A stretch of DNA of 6,637 nt from a bacterium (GCA_021844355.1 JAKBTP010000080.1:1-6637); one strand, 5' to 3'; positions 1-6,102 are shown, numbered from the stretch's first letter. A program made the numbers and translations. The notes: generated by a model not told the origin, from the letters alone.

Positions 1-1
1 G

Positions 2-646
2 GACGCCTATGACGCCGCCCATCCTCGGCACCCCTTCCGCCTGGCCCTGGCGATGTCGGCGTTCGGCGACTACCACCGCCCGGCGGCGGAGATCGTCGCC
101 GACCTCTCCTACTTCTACCGCACCTACAGCGGGAATCCCGCCTTCCGCAACTCCTTCAGCTCGCGGCCGATGGTGATGATCATGGACAGCCGCAAGTACC
201 CGGTGACCACCGTGGCCGCCATCTGGAGCGCCGAGGGGGGCAAGGAGTACCTCATCGGCGACGAGACCGCCGCCAGCTGGCCCCGGGACGCCCCCTACCT
301 CGACGCCGCCTCCTACTACTGGTCCTCCGAGAACCCCTGGACCAACTCCAAGGCCGCCAGCGACATCCGGACCCTGGGAGCCGAGGTGCACAGCAACGGC
401 AAGAGCTGGTTCTCGCCCTTCATCGCCGGCTACGACAAGCAGCTGGTGGGCGGCTCCTGCGTCCCCCGGGACGGGGTCCAGACCCTGGACAAGGTGTGGA
501 GCGTCAACTCCCAGAGCCACCCCCAGGCGTGGTTCGGGATAAGCTGGAACGAGTTCGAGGAGAACACCTACCTCCAGCCCAGCCTGAACTACGGCTCCAA
601 GTACCTTCAGGCCCTGCAGCAGCTGATCCAGGGCCAGGCCGGCTGA
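2..646 (+). CDS. C-terminal part of a GH99/GH71-like TIM-barrel glycoside hydrolase (5' truncated by window edge)
   Basis: The reading frame is open from base 2 with no stop upstream, so the ATG at 53 is probably internal and the true start lies left of the window. 214 residues are visible, ending at TGA 644-646. The sequence is rich in aromatic residues (Tyr/Trp/Phe), as in carbohydrate-active enzymes. Near the end, the motif SWNEFEENTYLQPS (bases 542-583) resembles the FNEWHEGTQIEP-type strand of GH99-like enzymes, where the paired acidic residues act in catalysis. A preceding strand, SWFSPFIAGYDK, would fit beta-7 of a TIM barrel. By analogy the Glu residues around bases 551-562 are candidate catalytic acids. 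The substrate cannot be told; alpha-linked glucan or mannan is a guess from the family. Secretion cannot be judged because the N terminus is missing. It lies 152 nt upstream of the pilin gene and is probably a separate transcription unit. The coding call is secure; the family call rests on motif recall only. Confidence 0.72.
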   Translation, partial: DAYDAAHPRHPFRLALAMSAFGDYHRPAAEIVADLSYFYRTYSGNPAFRNSFSSRPMVMIMDSRKYPVTTVAAIWSAEGGKEYLIGDETAASWPRDAPYLDAASYYWSSENPWTNSKAASDIRTLGAEVHSNGKSWFSPFIAGYDKQLVGGSCVPRDGVQTLDKVWSVNSQSHPQAWFGISWNEFEENTYLQPSLNYGSKYLQALQQLIQGQAG

Positions 647-673
647 CCCGGATTACGAAGCGACCCCGGGTCA
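644..673 (+). terminator. Inverted repeat at the glycosidase stop codon, possible terminator
   Basis: TGACCCGG (644-651, including the TGA stop) is perfectly complementary to CCGGGTCA (666-673), giving an 8-bp stem with a 14-nt loop. A smaller nested palindrome, GACCC-C-GGGTC, occupies 662-672 and could compete with it. There is no T-tract after the stem, so this is not a classical Rho-independent terminator. High-GC bacteria often use stems without a T-tract, and the position at the gene end is suggestive. It could also be chance in GC-rich DNA. Confidence 0.3.
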
Positions 674-691
674 CGGCACCGTTACCGGCTG

Positions 692-725
692 GTGACACGG
701 CTGGCAGTGGGTTCGACCCTATACT
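692..725 (+). promoter_or_regulatory. Weak candidate promoter for flp
   Basis: TATACT at 720-725 matches the bacterial -10 consensus at 5 of 6 positions and stands out in GC-rich DNA. The best -35-like hexamer is GTGACA at 692-697 (5 of 6 to TTGACA), but the spacer would be 22 bp, longer than the usual 16-18. If the -10 is real, transcription would start near 732 and leave a leader of about 67 nt before flp. An alternative sigma factor or an activator could explain the poor spacing. No other good promoter was seen in 647-798. Confidence 0.25.
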
Positions 726-745
726 GCGCCCTGCCATAGCTAGGC

Positions 746-765
746 CCGGGGTGATGCAGCCCCGG
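746..765 (+). other. Hairpin in the putative 5' leader of flp
   Basis: CCGGGG (746-751) pairs with CCCCGG (760-765) across an 8-nt loop, TGATGCAG. The hairpin lies 33 nt upstream of the flp start and 15 nt upstream of its ribosome binding site. Just upstream, CAGTGGG (705-711) can pair with CCC and ACTG (717-719, 723-726) around a TTCGA loop with a TAT bulge. Together these suggest a structured leader, but I could not match it to a known riboswitch class; the conserved sequence blocks of the c-di-GMP class I aptamer are not recognisable. Confidence 0.25.
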
Positions 766-780
766 AAGGGAGATCGGAAC

Positions 781-786
781 AGGAGG
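781..786 (+). promoter_or_regulatory. Ribosome binding site of flp, sets the start at 799
   Basis: AGGAGG at 781-786 is a full Shine-Dalgarno core, 12 nt before ATG 799. A second purine run, GGAAAGG at 791-797, sits directly before the start. The same frame is open back to 496 inside the glycosidase gene, but only the ATG at 799 combines this site with a normal prepilin leader length. Confidence 0.6.
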
Positions 787-798
787 AATCGGAAAGGT

Positions 799-999
799 AT
801 GCTGAGTTCTTGGTACCTACGGCTGCGCAACCGCCTCACCGAGGCGCTGGCGCGTCGTGAGGCGGAGGAAGAGGGGCAGGGTATGGTCGAGTACGCCCTG
901 ATTCTGGTACTCATCGCCATCGTCGTGATCGTTGTCCTGGCCATCGTCGGTCACCGGGTCAGCGACGTCTTCAACAACATCCAGAACGGGCTTCAGTAA
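799..999 (+). CDS. flp: Flp-family type IVc (Tad) prepilin, major pilin candidate
   Basis: This encodes a 66-residue prepilin, the subunit of the Tad/Flp adhesion pilus. Residues 1-26 form a hydrophilic, charged leader ending in EEEG. The prepilin peptidase site is predicted after Gly26, giving a mature pilin of 40 residues beginning QGMVEYALIL. This has the Flp signature: Glu at mature position 5 and Tyr at position 6, followed by an uninterrupted hydrophobic helix (about residues 29-50). A short polar tail with FNNIQNG ends the protein, as in other Flp pilins. Longer in-frame starts back to base 496 are rejected because they would overlap the glycosidase gene and add an arginine/proline-rich stretch unlike any pilin. 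The gene stands alone between a putative leader and a strong hairpin, consistent with expression above that of the machinery genes. No prepilin peptidase gene is visible in the window. Confidence 0.93.
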   Translation: MLSSWYLRLRNRLTEALARREAEEEGQGMVEYALILVLIAIVVIVVLAIVGHRVSDVFNNIQNGLQ

Positions 1000-1013
1000 C
1001 CCTTAGGTCCCAG

Positions 1014-1044
1014 GGGCGCGCGGCGGTCAGGCCGCCGCGCGCCC
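1014..1044 (+). terminator. 13-bp perfect GC hairpin after flp (terminator or attenuator)
   Basis: The 13 bases at 1014-1026 are exactly complementary to 1032-1044, with a 5-nt loop TCAGG. Every stem pair is G-C. The hairpin starts 15 nt after the flp stop and is not followed by a T-tract. It could be a partial terminator or an mRNA 3'-end stabiliser that raises pilin mRNA relative to downstream genes. I see no convincing promoter between it and cpaB, so some read-through seems necessary unless cpaB has an unrecognised promoter. Confidence 0.6.
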
Positions 1045-1054
1045 GCTTCCCCCT

Positions 1055-1069
1055 GCCGGCCCCGCCGGC
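1055..1069 (+). other. Second small hairpin before cpaB
   Basis: GCCGG (1055-1059) pairs with CCGGC (1065-1069) across CCCCG. It lies 10 nt after the 13-bp hairpin and 10 nt before the cpaB ribosome binding site (GGAGG, 1080-1084). It could help the first hairpin in pausing or termination, or be chance in GC-rich sequence. Confidence 0.25.
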
Positions 1070-1093
1070 GTCTTATCTCGGAGGTTATCCACG

Positions 1094-2248
1094 GTGTCGA
1101 CCGATTTGAAAGGACGGGTCAATCAGGTCTGGATCGCCGTCGGGCTGATCTGCGCTATCGCCGCCTTCGGGCTCGCGTACTACTTCACCCGCGCCAGCGC
1201 CACCCCCCCCAAGCCGATAATCCCGCCCAACGGGACCCTGGTGGTGGTGGCGAGGGTGTCGATCCCCAGCGGGACGCTCATCACCCCGGGGATGCTGGAG
1301 CTGACCCGGATCAAGGGGCTGCTCCCGGCCAACGCCTACACCTCCTGTCAGAGGCTGGTGGGTGCCGCCTGCTCGGAGAGCAACGGGGTCTCGGTGAGCC
1401 AGCCGGCCACCACCTCCACCACCCTGGACTACTACGCGGTGGTTCCGATCGCCGCCAACACGGTGATCACCGGCACCCTGGTGTCACCGAACAAGGTGAC
1501 CCAGACGCCCTCGTTCGGCAGCCTCAACCTCCCGCCCGGGGACGTGGCCATCGCCATCCCGCTCACCTCGCAGCAGGCGGTCGCAGGCTACCTCCAGGCG
1601 GGTGACCGGATCGACTTCATCTCCACCGCCTCCAACGGCAACGTGGGCTTCACCTACCAGGACCTTCTGGTTCTCGGCGTCGGCAGCCCCTCGACCACCG
1701 GGCAGGCGGCTTCCTCCGCCGGCGGTGGGCTGGTGGTGCTCCAGGTGACCCGCAGCCAGGCGCTGGGGATCGAGGAGCTGGAGAAGGACGGGGCCATCTA
1801 CACCGTGGCGCTGCGCTCGGCCGCCGACTATGGCCACGGCTACATCCCCACCACCATCTCCCCCGCCGACCAGTACACCCAGGCGTGCACTCCGGGGACC
1901 TCGGTGAACCCCATCATCCAGGAGGACATGCAGCAGGCCCAGCAGGCCGTGGCCGCGGCCACCAAGACCTACTCTGCGGCCCAGAAGCAGTACAACAAGG
2001 ACAACACCACCCTGCAGTCGCTGCCCTCCGGCAGCCCCAACGAGACGACCGCCAAGCAGCTGGTGCTGGCCGACGCCGCCACCCTGGCCCAGGACCAGTT
2101 TGCGCTGATCCAGGCTCAGAACCTGGTGCAGTCGGACCGGGCGGTGCTCTACTGCGGCGCCACCGCGGCCGGATCGGCCTCCACCAGCTCGGTGAGCCAG
2201 GGCAGCCCGCAGATGCTGCAGAACCTCTTCGGCCTCAACATCGGTTGA
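1094..2248 (+). CDS. cpaB: CpaB/RcpC-like SAF-domain Tad pilus assembly protein with C-terminal helical insertion
   Basis: The protein has 384 residues and a GTG start, placed 9 nt after GGAGG (1080-1084). A short basic N terminus precedes one membrane segment (about residues 13-32), so the rest should lie outside the cytoplasmic membrane. A SAF-type module begins around residue 48 (VVVARVSIPSGTLITPGMLE) and is interrupted by a Ser/Thr/Cys-containing insert (about 75-112, with C85 and C93). It resumes with VVPIAANTVITGTLV. The RcpC/CpaB region follows (about 143-240), including LPPGDVAIAIPLTSQQAVAGYLQAGDRIDFI. In other Tad systems CpaB accompanies the secretin and may bind cell-wall glycan; no secretin gene is adjacent here. 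An Ala/Gln-rich helical segment (about 273-349) bracketed by C265 and C354 looks like a coiled-coil hairpin and is not part of the CpaB core I know. A Ser-rich tail ends the protein. Family call strong; the role of the helical part is unknown. Confidence 0.9.
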   Translation: MSTDLKGRVNQVWIAVGLICAIAAFGLAYYFTRASATPPKPIIPPNGTLVVVARVSIPSGTLITPGMLELTRIKGLLPANAYTSCQRLVGAACSESNGVSVSQPATTSTTLDYYAVVPIAANTVITGTLVSPNKVTQTPSFGSLNLPPGDVAIAIPLTSQQAVAGYLQAGDRIDFISTASNGNVGFTYQDLLVLGVGSPSTTGQAASSAGGGLVVLQVTRSQALGIEELEKDGAIYTVALRSAADYGHGYIPTTISPADQYTQACTPGTSVNPIIQEDMQQAQQAVAAATKTYSAAQKQYNKDNTTLQSLPSGSPNETTAKQLVLADAATLAQDQFALIQAQNLVQSDRAVLYCGATAAGSASTSSVSQGSPQMLQNLFGLNIG

Positions 2249-2274
2249 GCGGAGGGCCAAGGGAAGGAAGTCCG

Positions 2275-2307
2275 GTGGGTCGCCTCAAGCTCGGGGTGCC
2301 GGCGTGA
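2275..2307 (+). CDS. Possible 10-codon leader peptide coupled to the REC-CpaE gene
   Basis: A GTG at 2275 opens a ten-codon frame reading MGRLKLGVPA and ending in TGA 2305-2307. Its stop overlaps the GTG start of the next gene as GTGA (2304-2307). It has a purine-rich site, AAGGAAG (2264-2270), at good spacing, whereas the downstream gene has only a weak GGGGTG just before its own start. Termination of this short frame could deliver ribosomes to the cpaE start. It may equally be a chance frame in the 55-nt gap, with the purine run serving another purpose. Confidence 0.3.
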   Translation: MGRLKLGVPA

Positions 2308-3530
2308 TCCGGGTGGTGGTGGTGGATGACATCCCCTCCACCCGGGAGAACCTCAAGAAGCTCCTCTCCTTCGAGGAGGACATCGAGGTGGTCGGCGACG
2401 CCGGGGACGGCAAGGAAGGGCTCGAGGTGACCCGCCGGCTCCAGCCCCACGTGGTGCTGATGGACGTCAACATGCCGGGCATGGACGGGATCACCGCCAC
2501 CGAGCAGCTGGCGGTGGAGCTGCCCCAGTGCCCGGTGGTGATCATGTCGGTCCAGGGGGAGCGTGACTACCTCCGCCGGGCGATGCAGTCGGGGGCCAGG
2601 GAGTTCCTCATCAAGCCGTTCACCGGGGACGAGCTGGTGGCCAGCATCCGCCGGGTCTACGAGATGGAGACCAAGAAGGGCGCCTACGTGCCCAAGGCGG
2701 CCGCTGCGGCCGAGGGGGAGCAACCGCCCTCCCGGGGGAGGCTGGTGACCGTGCTGAGCGGCAAGGGAGGCAGCGGCAAGAGCGTGGTGGCCGTCAACCT
2801 GGCGCTGGCGCTCCGGGCGGAGACCTCCACCCGGGTGTGCCTGGTCGACCTGGACCTGCAGTTCGGGGACGTCGGCGTCATGCTCAACCTGGACCACGCC
2901 AAGACCATCACCGAGCTGGTGGACAGCGAGTCCCCACCGGACTGGGAGTTCGTGGACGACGTGCTGGCGGACGGGCCGTTGGGGCTACGGGTCCTCCTGG
3001 GCCCCTTCAGCCCCGAGTACGGGGACCTGGTGAGGGCCGAGCACGTCCGCTCGATCGTCGACATATTGCGACGAGAGTTTGACTGGGTCGTGGTCGACAC
3101 CGCCAGCCAGCTGTCGGAAGCTGCCCTGGAAGTTGTCGACGCCGCCGACCGGATCGTCGTCGTCGGCCAGCTGACCATCCCCGCCATAAAGGACACCCGC
3201 CTCATGCTGAAGACCCTGGAGTCGCTCCGGGTGGAGCGCGACCGGATCGTGGTGGTGATCAATGGGCACGACGCCCACGCCGTCTACGACTCCTCCAGCA
3301 TTGAGCGCAACCTGAAGTTCCCGGTCCGGGTGCAGCTGCCCTCCGAGCCGCGGCTGGTGGGAGGCTCCGTCCACCGGGCGGTGCCCGTGGTGGTGGGCAA
3401 CCCGGACGCCGAGCTCACCTCGCTGTTCAAGGCGCTGGCCCGGAGCCTGGACCCGGGCGTCGACCCGGCGTCGGAGATCAAGGTGGAGTCCAAGCCCCAG
3501 GCCGGCCACCGGTTCAGCCTGCGGCGCTAG
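2304..3530 (+). CDS. cpaE: Receiver domain fused to CpaE/TadZ-type MinD-like ATPase
   Basis: This 408-residue fusion is expected to localise and regulate the Tad pilus machine. Residues 1-122 are a CheY-like receiver starting MIRVVVVDD. They hold the acidic pair D8/D9, the phospho-acceptor D54 in LMDVNMPG, S82 at the Thr/Ser switch and K104 in IKPF, so all key residues are present. A linker of about 25 residues (Ala-rich, 122-145) leads to a ParA/MinD-type ATPase. That part has a deviant Walker A, KGGSGKS (154-160) with signature Lys154, then VDLDLQFGDVG (about 181-191), and Walker B WVVVDTAS with D265. The N-terminal Met fits the family exactly, so GTG 2304 is preferred despite a weak ribosome binding site. 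The tail (about 391-408) is basic. Many TadZ/CpaE proteins carry a degenerate receiver; this one looks phosphorylatable. No partner kinase is visible. It sits between cpaB and cpaF, as expected for tadZ. Confidence 0.92.
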   Translation: MIRVVVVDDIPSTRENLKKLLSFEEDIEVVGDAGDGKEGLEVTRRLQPHVVLMDVNMPGMDGITATEQLAVELPQCPVVIMSVQGERDYLRRAMQSGAREFLIKPFTGDELVASIRRVYEMETKKGAYVPKAAAAAEGEQPPSRGRLVTVLSGKGGSGKSVVAVNLALALRAETSTRVCLVDLDLQFGDVGVMLNLDHAKTITELVDSESPPDWEFVDDVLADGPLGLRVLLGPFSPEYGDLVRAEHVRSIVDILRREFDWVVVDTASQLSEAALEVVDAADRIVVVGQLTIPAIKDTRLMLKTLESLRVERDRIVVVINGHDAHAVYDSSSIERNLKFPVRVQLPSEPRLVGGSVHRAVPVVVGNPDAELTSLFKALARSLDPGVDPASEIKVESKPQAGHRFSLRR

Positions 3531-3553
3531 AGTAGCCGAGGAGCAAGCCCCAT

Positions 3554-5092
3554 ATGTCACTGCTTGAGCGGGTCCGCAACCAGGGCGAGGCGGAGGCCGA
3601 GACCGGAGCTCCGGCCGCCGCCCCCGCGTCTTCTCCCGCGCTTCCGGGCTCCAGGCTGGCCGGCGCGGTCACCGAGGCCGCCGAGAAGCAGGAGGCGCAG
3701 CGTCAGGCCGCGGCCCCGAGTTCGGCCGCCAAGGCGGCTCTTCCTGCGGCAGGGCCCGGCTGGCGGGAGCGGGCCGAGAATGCCCGCCAGCAGGACCAGC
3801 GCCACACCACCCACCCCCAGTACTCCGTCATCAAGTCCCAGGTGACCCAGGCCCTCCTGGAGGAGTACTCGGACGTCTCCAAGGCTCCCCGGGACACCCT
3901 GGTCGCCAAGATCGGGGAGCTGACCGCAGCGGTGCTGGAGGATCTGAGCATCTCCATCACCCGCAATGACCGGCAGCGGCTGGTGGAGCAGATCGTCAAC
4001 GACATCCTGGGCCTCGGGCCGCTGGAGATGCTCCTCAAGAACCCCGACATCACCGAGATCATGGTCAACGGCGCGGACCAGATCTACGTGGAGCGTCAGG
4101 GGCGGATCCACCGCTACCCCGCCCACTTCGACTCCAACGACCATCTCATGCAGATCATCGACCGGATCGTCAGCTCGGTCGGGCGGAGGGTGGATGAGAG
4201 CTCCCCCATGGTGGACGCCCGCCTTAGAGACGGCTCCCGGGTGAACGTGATCATTCCTCCGCTGGCCCTCAAGGGCCCCACCCTGACCATCCGGCGCTTC
4301 AGCAAGGACCCGTTCACCATCGAAAACCTCGTGGAGTTCGGGACCATGACCCAGGAGATGGCCACCTTCCTTCGGGCCTGCGTCCGGGGCCGCCAGAACC
4401 TCGTGGTGGCCGGGGGCACCGGGTCAGGGAAGACCACCACCCTCAACGTGCTCTCCGGTTGGATCCCCGACGACGAGCGGATCGTGACCATCGAGGACTC
4501 CGCCGAGCTGCAGCTCCACCAGGACCACGTCGTGACCCTGGAGTCCCGCCCGGCCAACATCGAGGGCCGGGGGCGGATCGGGATCCGCGAGCTGGTGATC
4601 AACTCGCTGCGCATGCGCCCTGACCGGATCGTGGTGGGGGAGTGCCGGGGCGGTGAGGCGCTGGACATGCTCCAGGCGATGAACACCGGTCACGATGGCT
4701 CGCTGACCACCGTGCACTCCAACAGCCCCCAGGACACCCTCTCCCGGCTGGAGACGATGGTGCTCATGGCCGGCGCCGACCTTCCCTCGCGGGCCATCCG
4801 CGAGCAGATCGCCGCGGCGATCGACATCATCGTCCAGCAGGCGAGGCTGCGGGACGGCAGTCGGCGGGTGGTGGCCATCTCCGAGGTCCAGGGCTTCGAC
4901 GGGGAGAAGGTGGTGCTCCAGGACATCTTCGTGTACCAGCAGGAAGGGCTGGACGACGACGGCCGGGTGATCGGCAGCTTCCGCGCCGTCGCCGAGCCCA
5001 CGTCGCTCCCCGACCTCAAGGCGATGGGTGAGCCGGTGGACCCCGCCATCTTCCACGACCTCCAGCCCTCCACCACGGACAGCGCCGCATGA
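3554..5092 (+). CDS. cpaF: CpaF/TadA secretion ATPase of the Tad pilus
   Basis: This 512-residue protein is the GspE/VirB11-superfamily ATPase that powers pilin assembly as a cytoplasmic hexamer on the TadB/TadC platform. GAGGAG (3538-3543) lies 10 nt before ATG 3554. Residues 1-88 are Ala/Glu/Pro-rich and probably disordered, opening with a short helix, MSLLERVR. A CpaF N-terminal domain follows (about 90-250), with the typical LGLGPLEMLLKNPDITEIMVNG and the VDARLRDGSRVNVIIPPLA region. Catalytic motifs are complete: Walker A GGTGSGKT (287-294), an Asp box around TIEDSAEL (312-319), Walker B ending IVVGE (E363), and a His box GHDGSLTTVHSN (379-390). The C-terminal part continues to about 460, with an acidic tail. 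Length is in the usual range for CpaF. The stop overlaps the tadB start as ATGA, indicating translational coupling. The combination of neighbours and motifs excludes a VirB11 conjugation ATPase. Confidence 0.97.
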   Translation: MSLLERVRNQGEAEAETGAPAAAPASSPALPGSRLAGAVTEAAEKQEAQRQAAAPSSAAKAALPAAGPGWRERAENARQQDQRHTTHPQYSVIKSQVTQALLEEYSDVSKAPRDTLVAKIGELTAAVLEDLSISITRNDRQRLVEQIVNDILGLGPLEMLLKNPDITEIMVNGADQIYVERQGRIHRYPAHFDSNDHLMQIIDRIVSSVGRRVDESSPMVDARLRDGSRVNVIIPPLALKGPTLTIRRFSKDPFTIENLVEFGTMTQEMATFLRACVRGRQNLVVAGGTGSGKTTTLNVLSGWIPDDERIVTIEDSAELQLHQDHVVTLESRPANIEGRGRIGIRELVINSLRMRPDRIVVGECRGGEALDMLQAMNTGHDGSLTTVHSNSPQDTLSRLETMVLMAGADLPSRAIREQIAAAIDIIVQQARLRDGSRRVVAISEVQGFDGEKVVLQDIFVYQQEGLDDDGRVIGSFRAVAEPTSLPDLKAMGEPVDPAIFHDLQPSTTDSAA

Positions 5093-6099
5093 GCGCACTG
5101 CCCATCCTCTTCGACGCGCTGGGGGCGCTGGCGGTGTTTGCCGCCATCGCCGCCGTGGGTCTGGCCCGCACCAGGAGCCGCGAGGCCGACCTGGACCAGC
5201 GCGTCCGTCGGTTCGCGGAGGCGGGGGCGGGTCTGATGATCAGCGTCCCCGACGGGGAGGAGTCCGAGGACCGGGGTCCCATCAGCCGCCTCCTCGGCCG
5301 GCTCCACGGTGGCGGCCGCACCGGGACCCAGGTGCTGGCCAGCCAGCGAGGTCGTTCGGCGGCCATCTCCGAGGCGCTGGGACGGGCCGACCTCAAGCTC
5401 CGCCCCGCGGAGTGGTACCTGATCCGGGTGGGCACCGTCGTGCTCCTGGCCCTGATCGGGCTGGCCGTCTACCGCAACCTCATCTTCGCCGCCATCCTGG
5501 CGGTGGTGGGGGTGTTCATCCCGCCTCTGGTCCTGCGCTTTCGGGAGCGCCGGCGCTCCCGCCGCTTCAACGACCAGCTGGGTGATGTCCTGGTGCTGCT
5601 CAGCAATGCCCTGAAGGCCGGGTACAGCTTCCCCCAGGCGATGGCCAGCGTGGCCCGTTCGGCCAATCCGCCCGTTGCCGAGGAGTTCTCCCGAGCCAAC
5701 CGGGAGATCCAGCTGGGGGTCAACACCGACGAGGCGCTGAGCCACATGGTCACCCGCATCCGCTCCGAGGACCTGGACCTGGTGGTCACCGCGGTCCAGA
5801 TCCAGCGGGTGGTGGGCGGGAACCTCGCCGAGATCCTCGACAACATCGCCTTCACCATCCGGGAGCGGATCCGGATCAAGGGCGAGATCCGCACCCTGAC
5901 CGCCCAGGCCAGGGCTTCCAGCTACATCATCACCGGGCTGCCGATCGGCCTGGCGCTGGTCCTGCAGGCGATCAACCCCCAGTACATCGCCCCCCTCCTG
6001 ACCTTCAAGGGTCCGGGGCCTTACATCCTCATCGTCTGCGCCTGCTCCATCGCCGTCGCCTACTACATCATGCAGCGCATCGCCAACATCGAGGTCTGA
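5089..6099 (+). CDS. tadB: TadB, inner-membrane platform protein (T2SSF domain)
   Basis: This 336-residue integral membrane protein pairs with TadC to form the membrane platform on which CpaF acts. The predicted layout is TM1 (about 3-25), then a polar cytoplasmic stretch of about 80 residues with LGRADLKLRPAEWY (97-110), then TM2 and TM3 (about 110-128 and 130-150). A T2SSF/GspF-like cytoplasmic domain follows (about 160-280), with FNDQLGDVLVLLSNALKAGYSF and IQRVVGGNLAEILDNIAFTIRER. TM4 (about 278-296) and TM5 (about 311-328) end the protein. The order and length are typical of TadB. It starts at ATG 5089 within the ATGA overlap with cpaF; the start needs no strong site of its own because ribosomes can re-initiate there. 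TadC follows after 3 nt. It is distinguished from TadC by its position, the TM1-to-TM2 layout and the LKLRP segment. Confidence 0.94.
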   Translation: MSALPILFDALGALAVFAAIAAVGLARTRSREADLDQRVRRFAEAGAGLMISVPDGEESEDRGPISRLLGRLHGGGRTGTQVLASQRGRSAAISEALGRADLKLRPAEWYLIRVGTVVLLALIGLAVYRNLIFAAILAVVGVFIPPLVLRFRERRRSRRFNDQLGDVLVLLSNALKAGYSFPQAMASVARSANPPVAEEFSRANREIQLGVNTDEALSHMVTRIRSEDLDLVVTAVQIQRVVGGNLAEILDNIAFTIRERIRIKGEIRTLTAQARASSYIITGLPIGLALVLQAINPQYIAPLLTFKGPGPYILIVCACSIAVAYYIMQRIANIEV

Positions 6100-6102
6100 G
6101 CC

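Noticed and set aside
655..733. tRNA-like sequence (GGGTTCGACCC followed by CTGCCA)
   Set aside because: The TTCGA loop and a trailing CCA recall a tRNA T-arm, but the 5-bp T stem does not form. No D-arm or anticodon arm could be found upstream, and the acceptor ends do not pair.
496..798. Longer start for the Flp gene at 496
   Set aside because: The extension overlaps the glycosidase gene and reads as an Arg/Pro-rich shadow. The AGGAGG before 799 and the normal prepilin leader length favour the short form.
690..798. c-di-GMP class I riboswitch before flp
   Set aside because: The conserved blocks of the aptamer (such as the GACGCAAAGCC-like and GGGTAGCCGGG-like elements) are not present.
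1484..2260. Minus-strand open frame of 258 codons opposite cpaB
   Set aside because: The translation is dominated by Gly, Val, Leu, Arg and His repeats with no domain. It mirrors cpaB codon bias.
1885..2307. 140-codon + strand frame overlapping the end of cpaB
   Set aside because: Most of it is an out-of-frame shadow of cpaB with Gly/Arg/Pro-rich composition. Only its last ten codons, after GTG 2275, were kept as a possible leader peptide.
4690..5745. Long minus-strand open frame of 351 codons across cpaF and tadB
   Set aside because: It lies antisense to two well-supported genes and crosses their junction. Its translation is low-complexity (rich in Gly, His, Gln, Arg) with no recognisable motif, which is what GC-rich third positions produce in the opposite strand.
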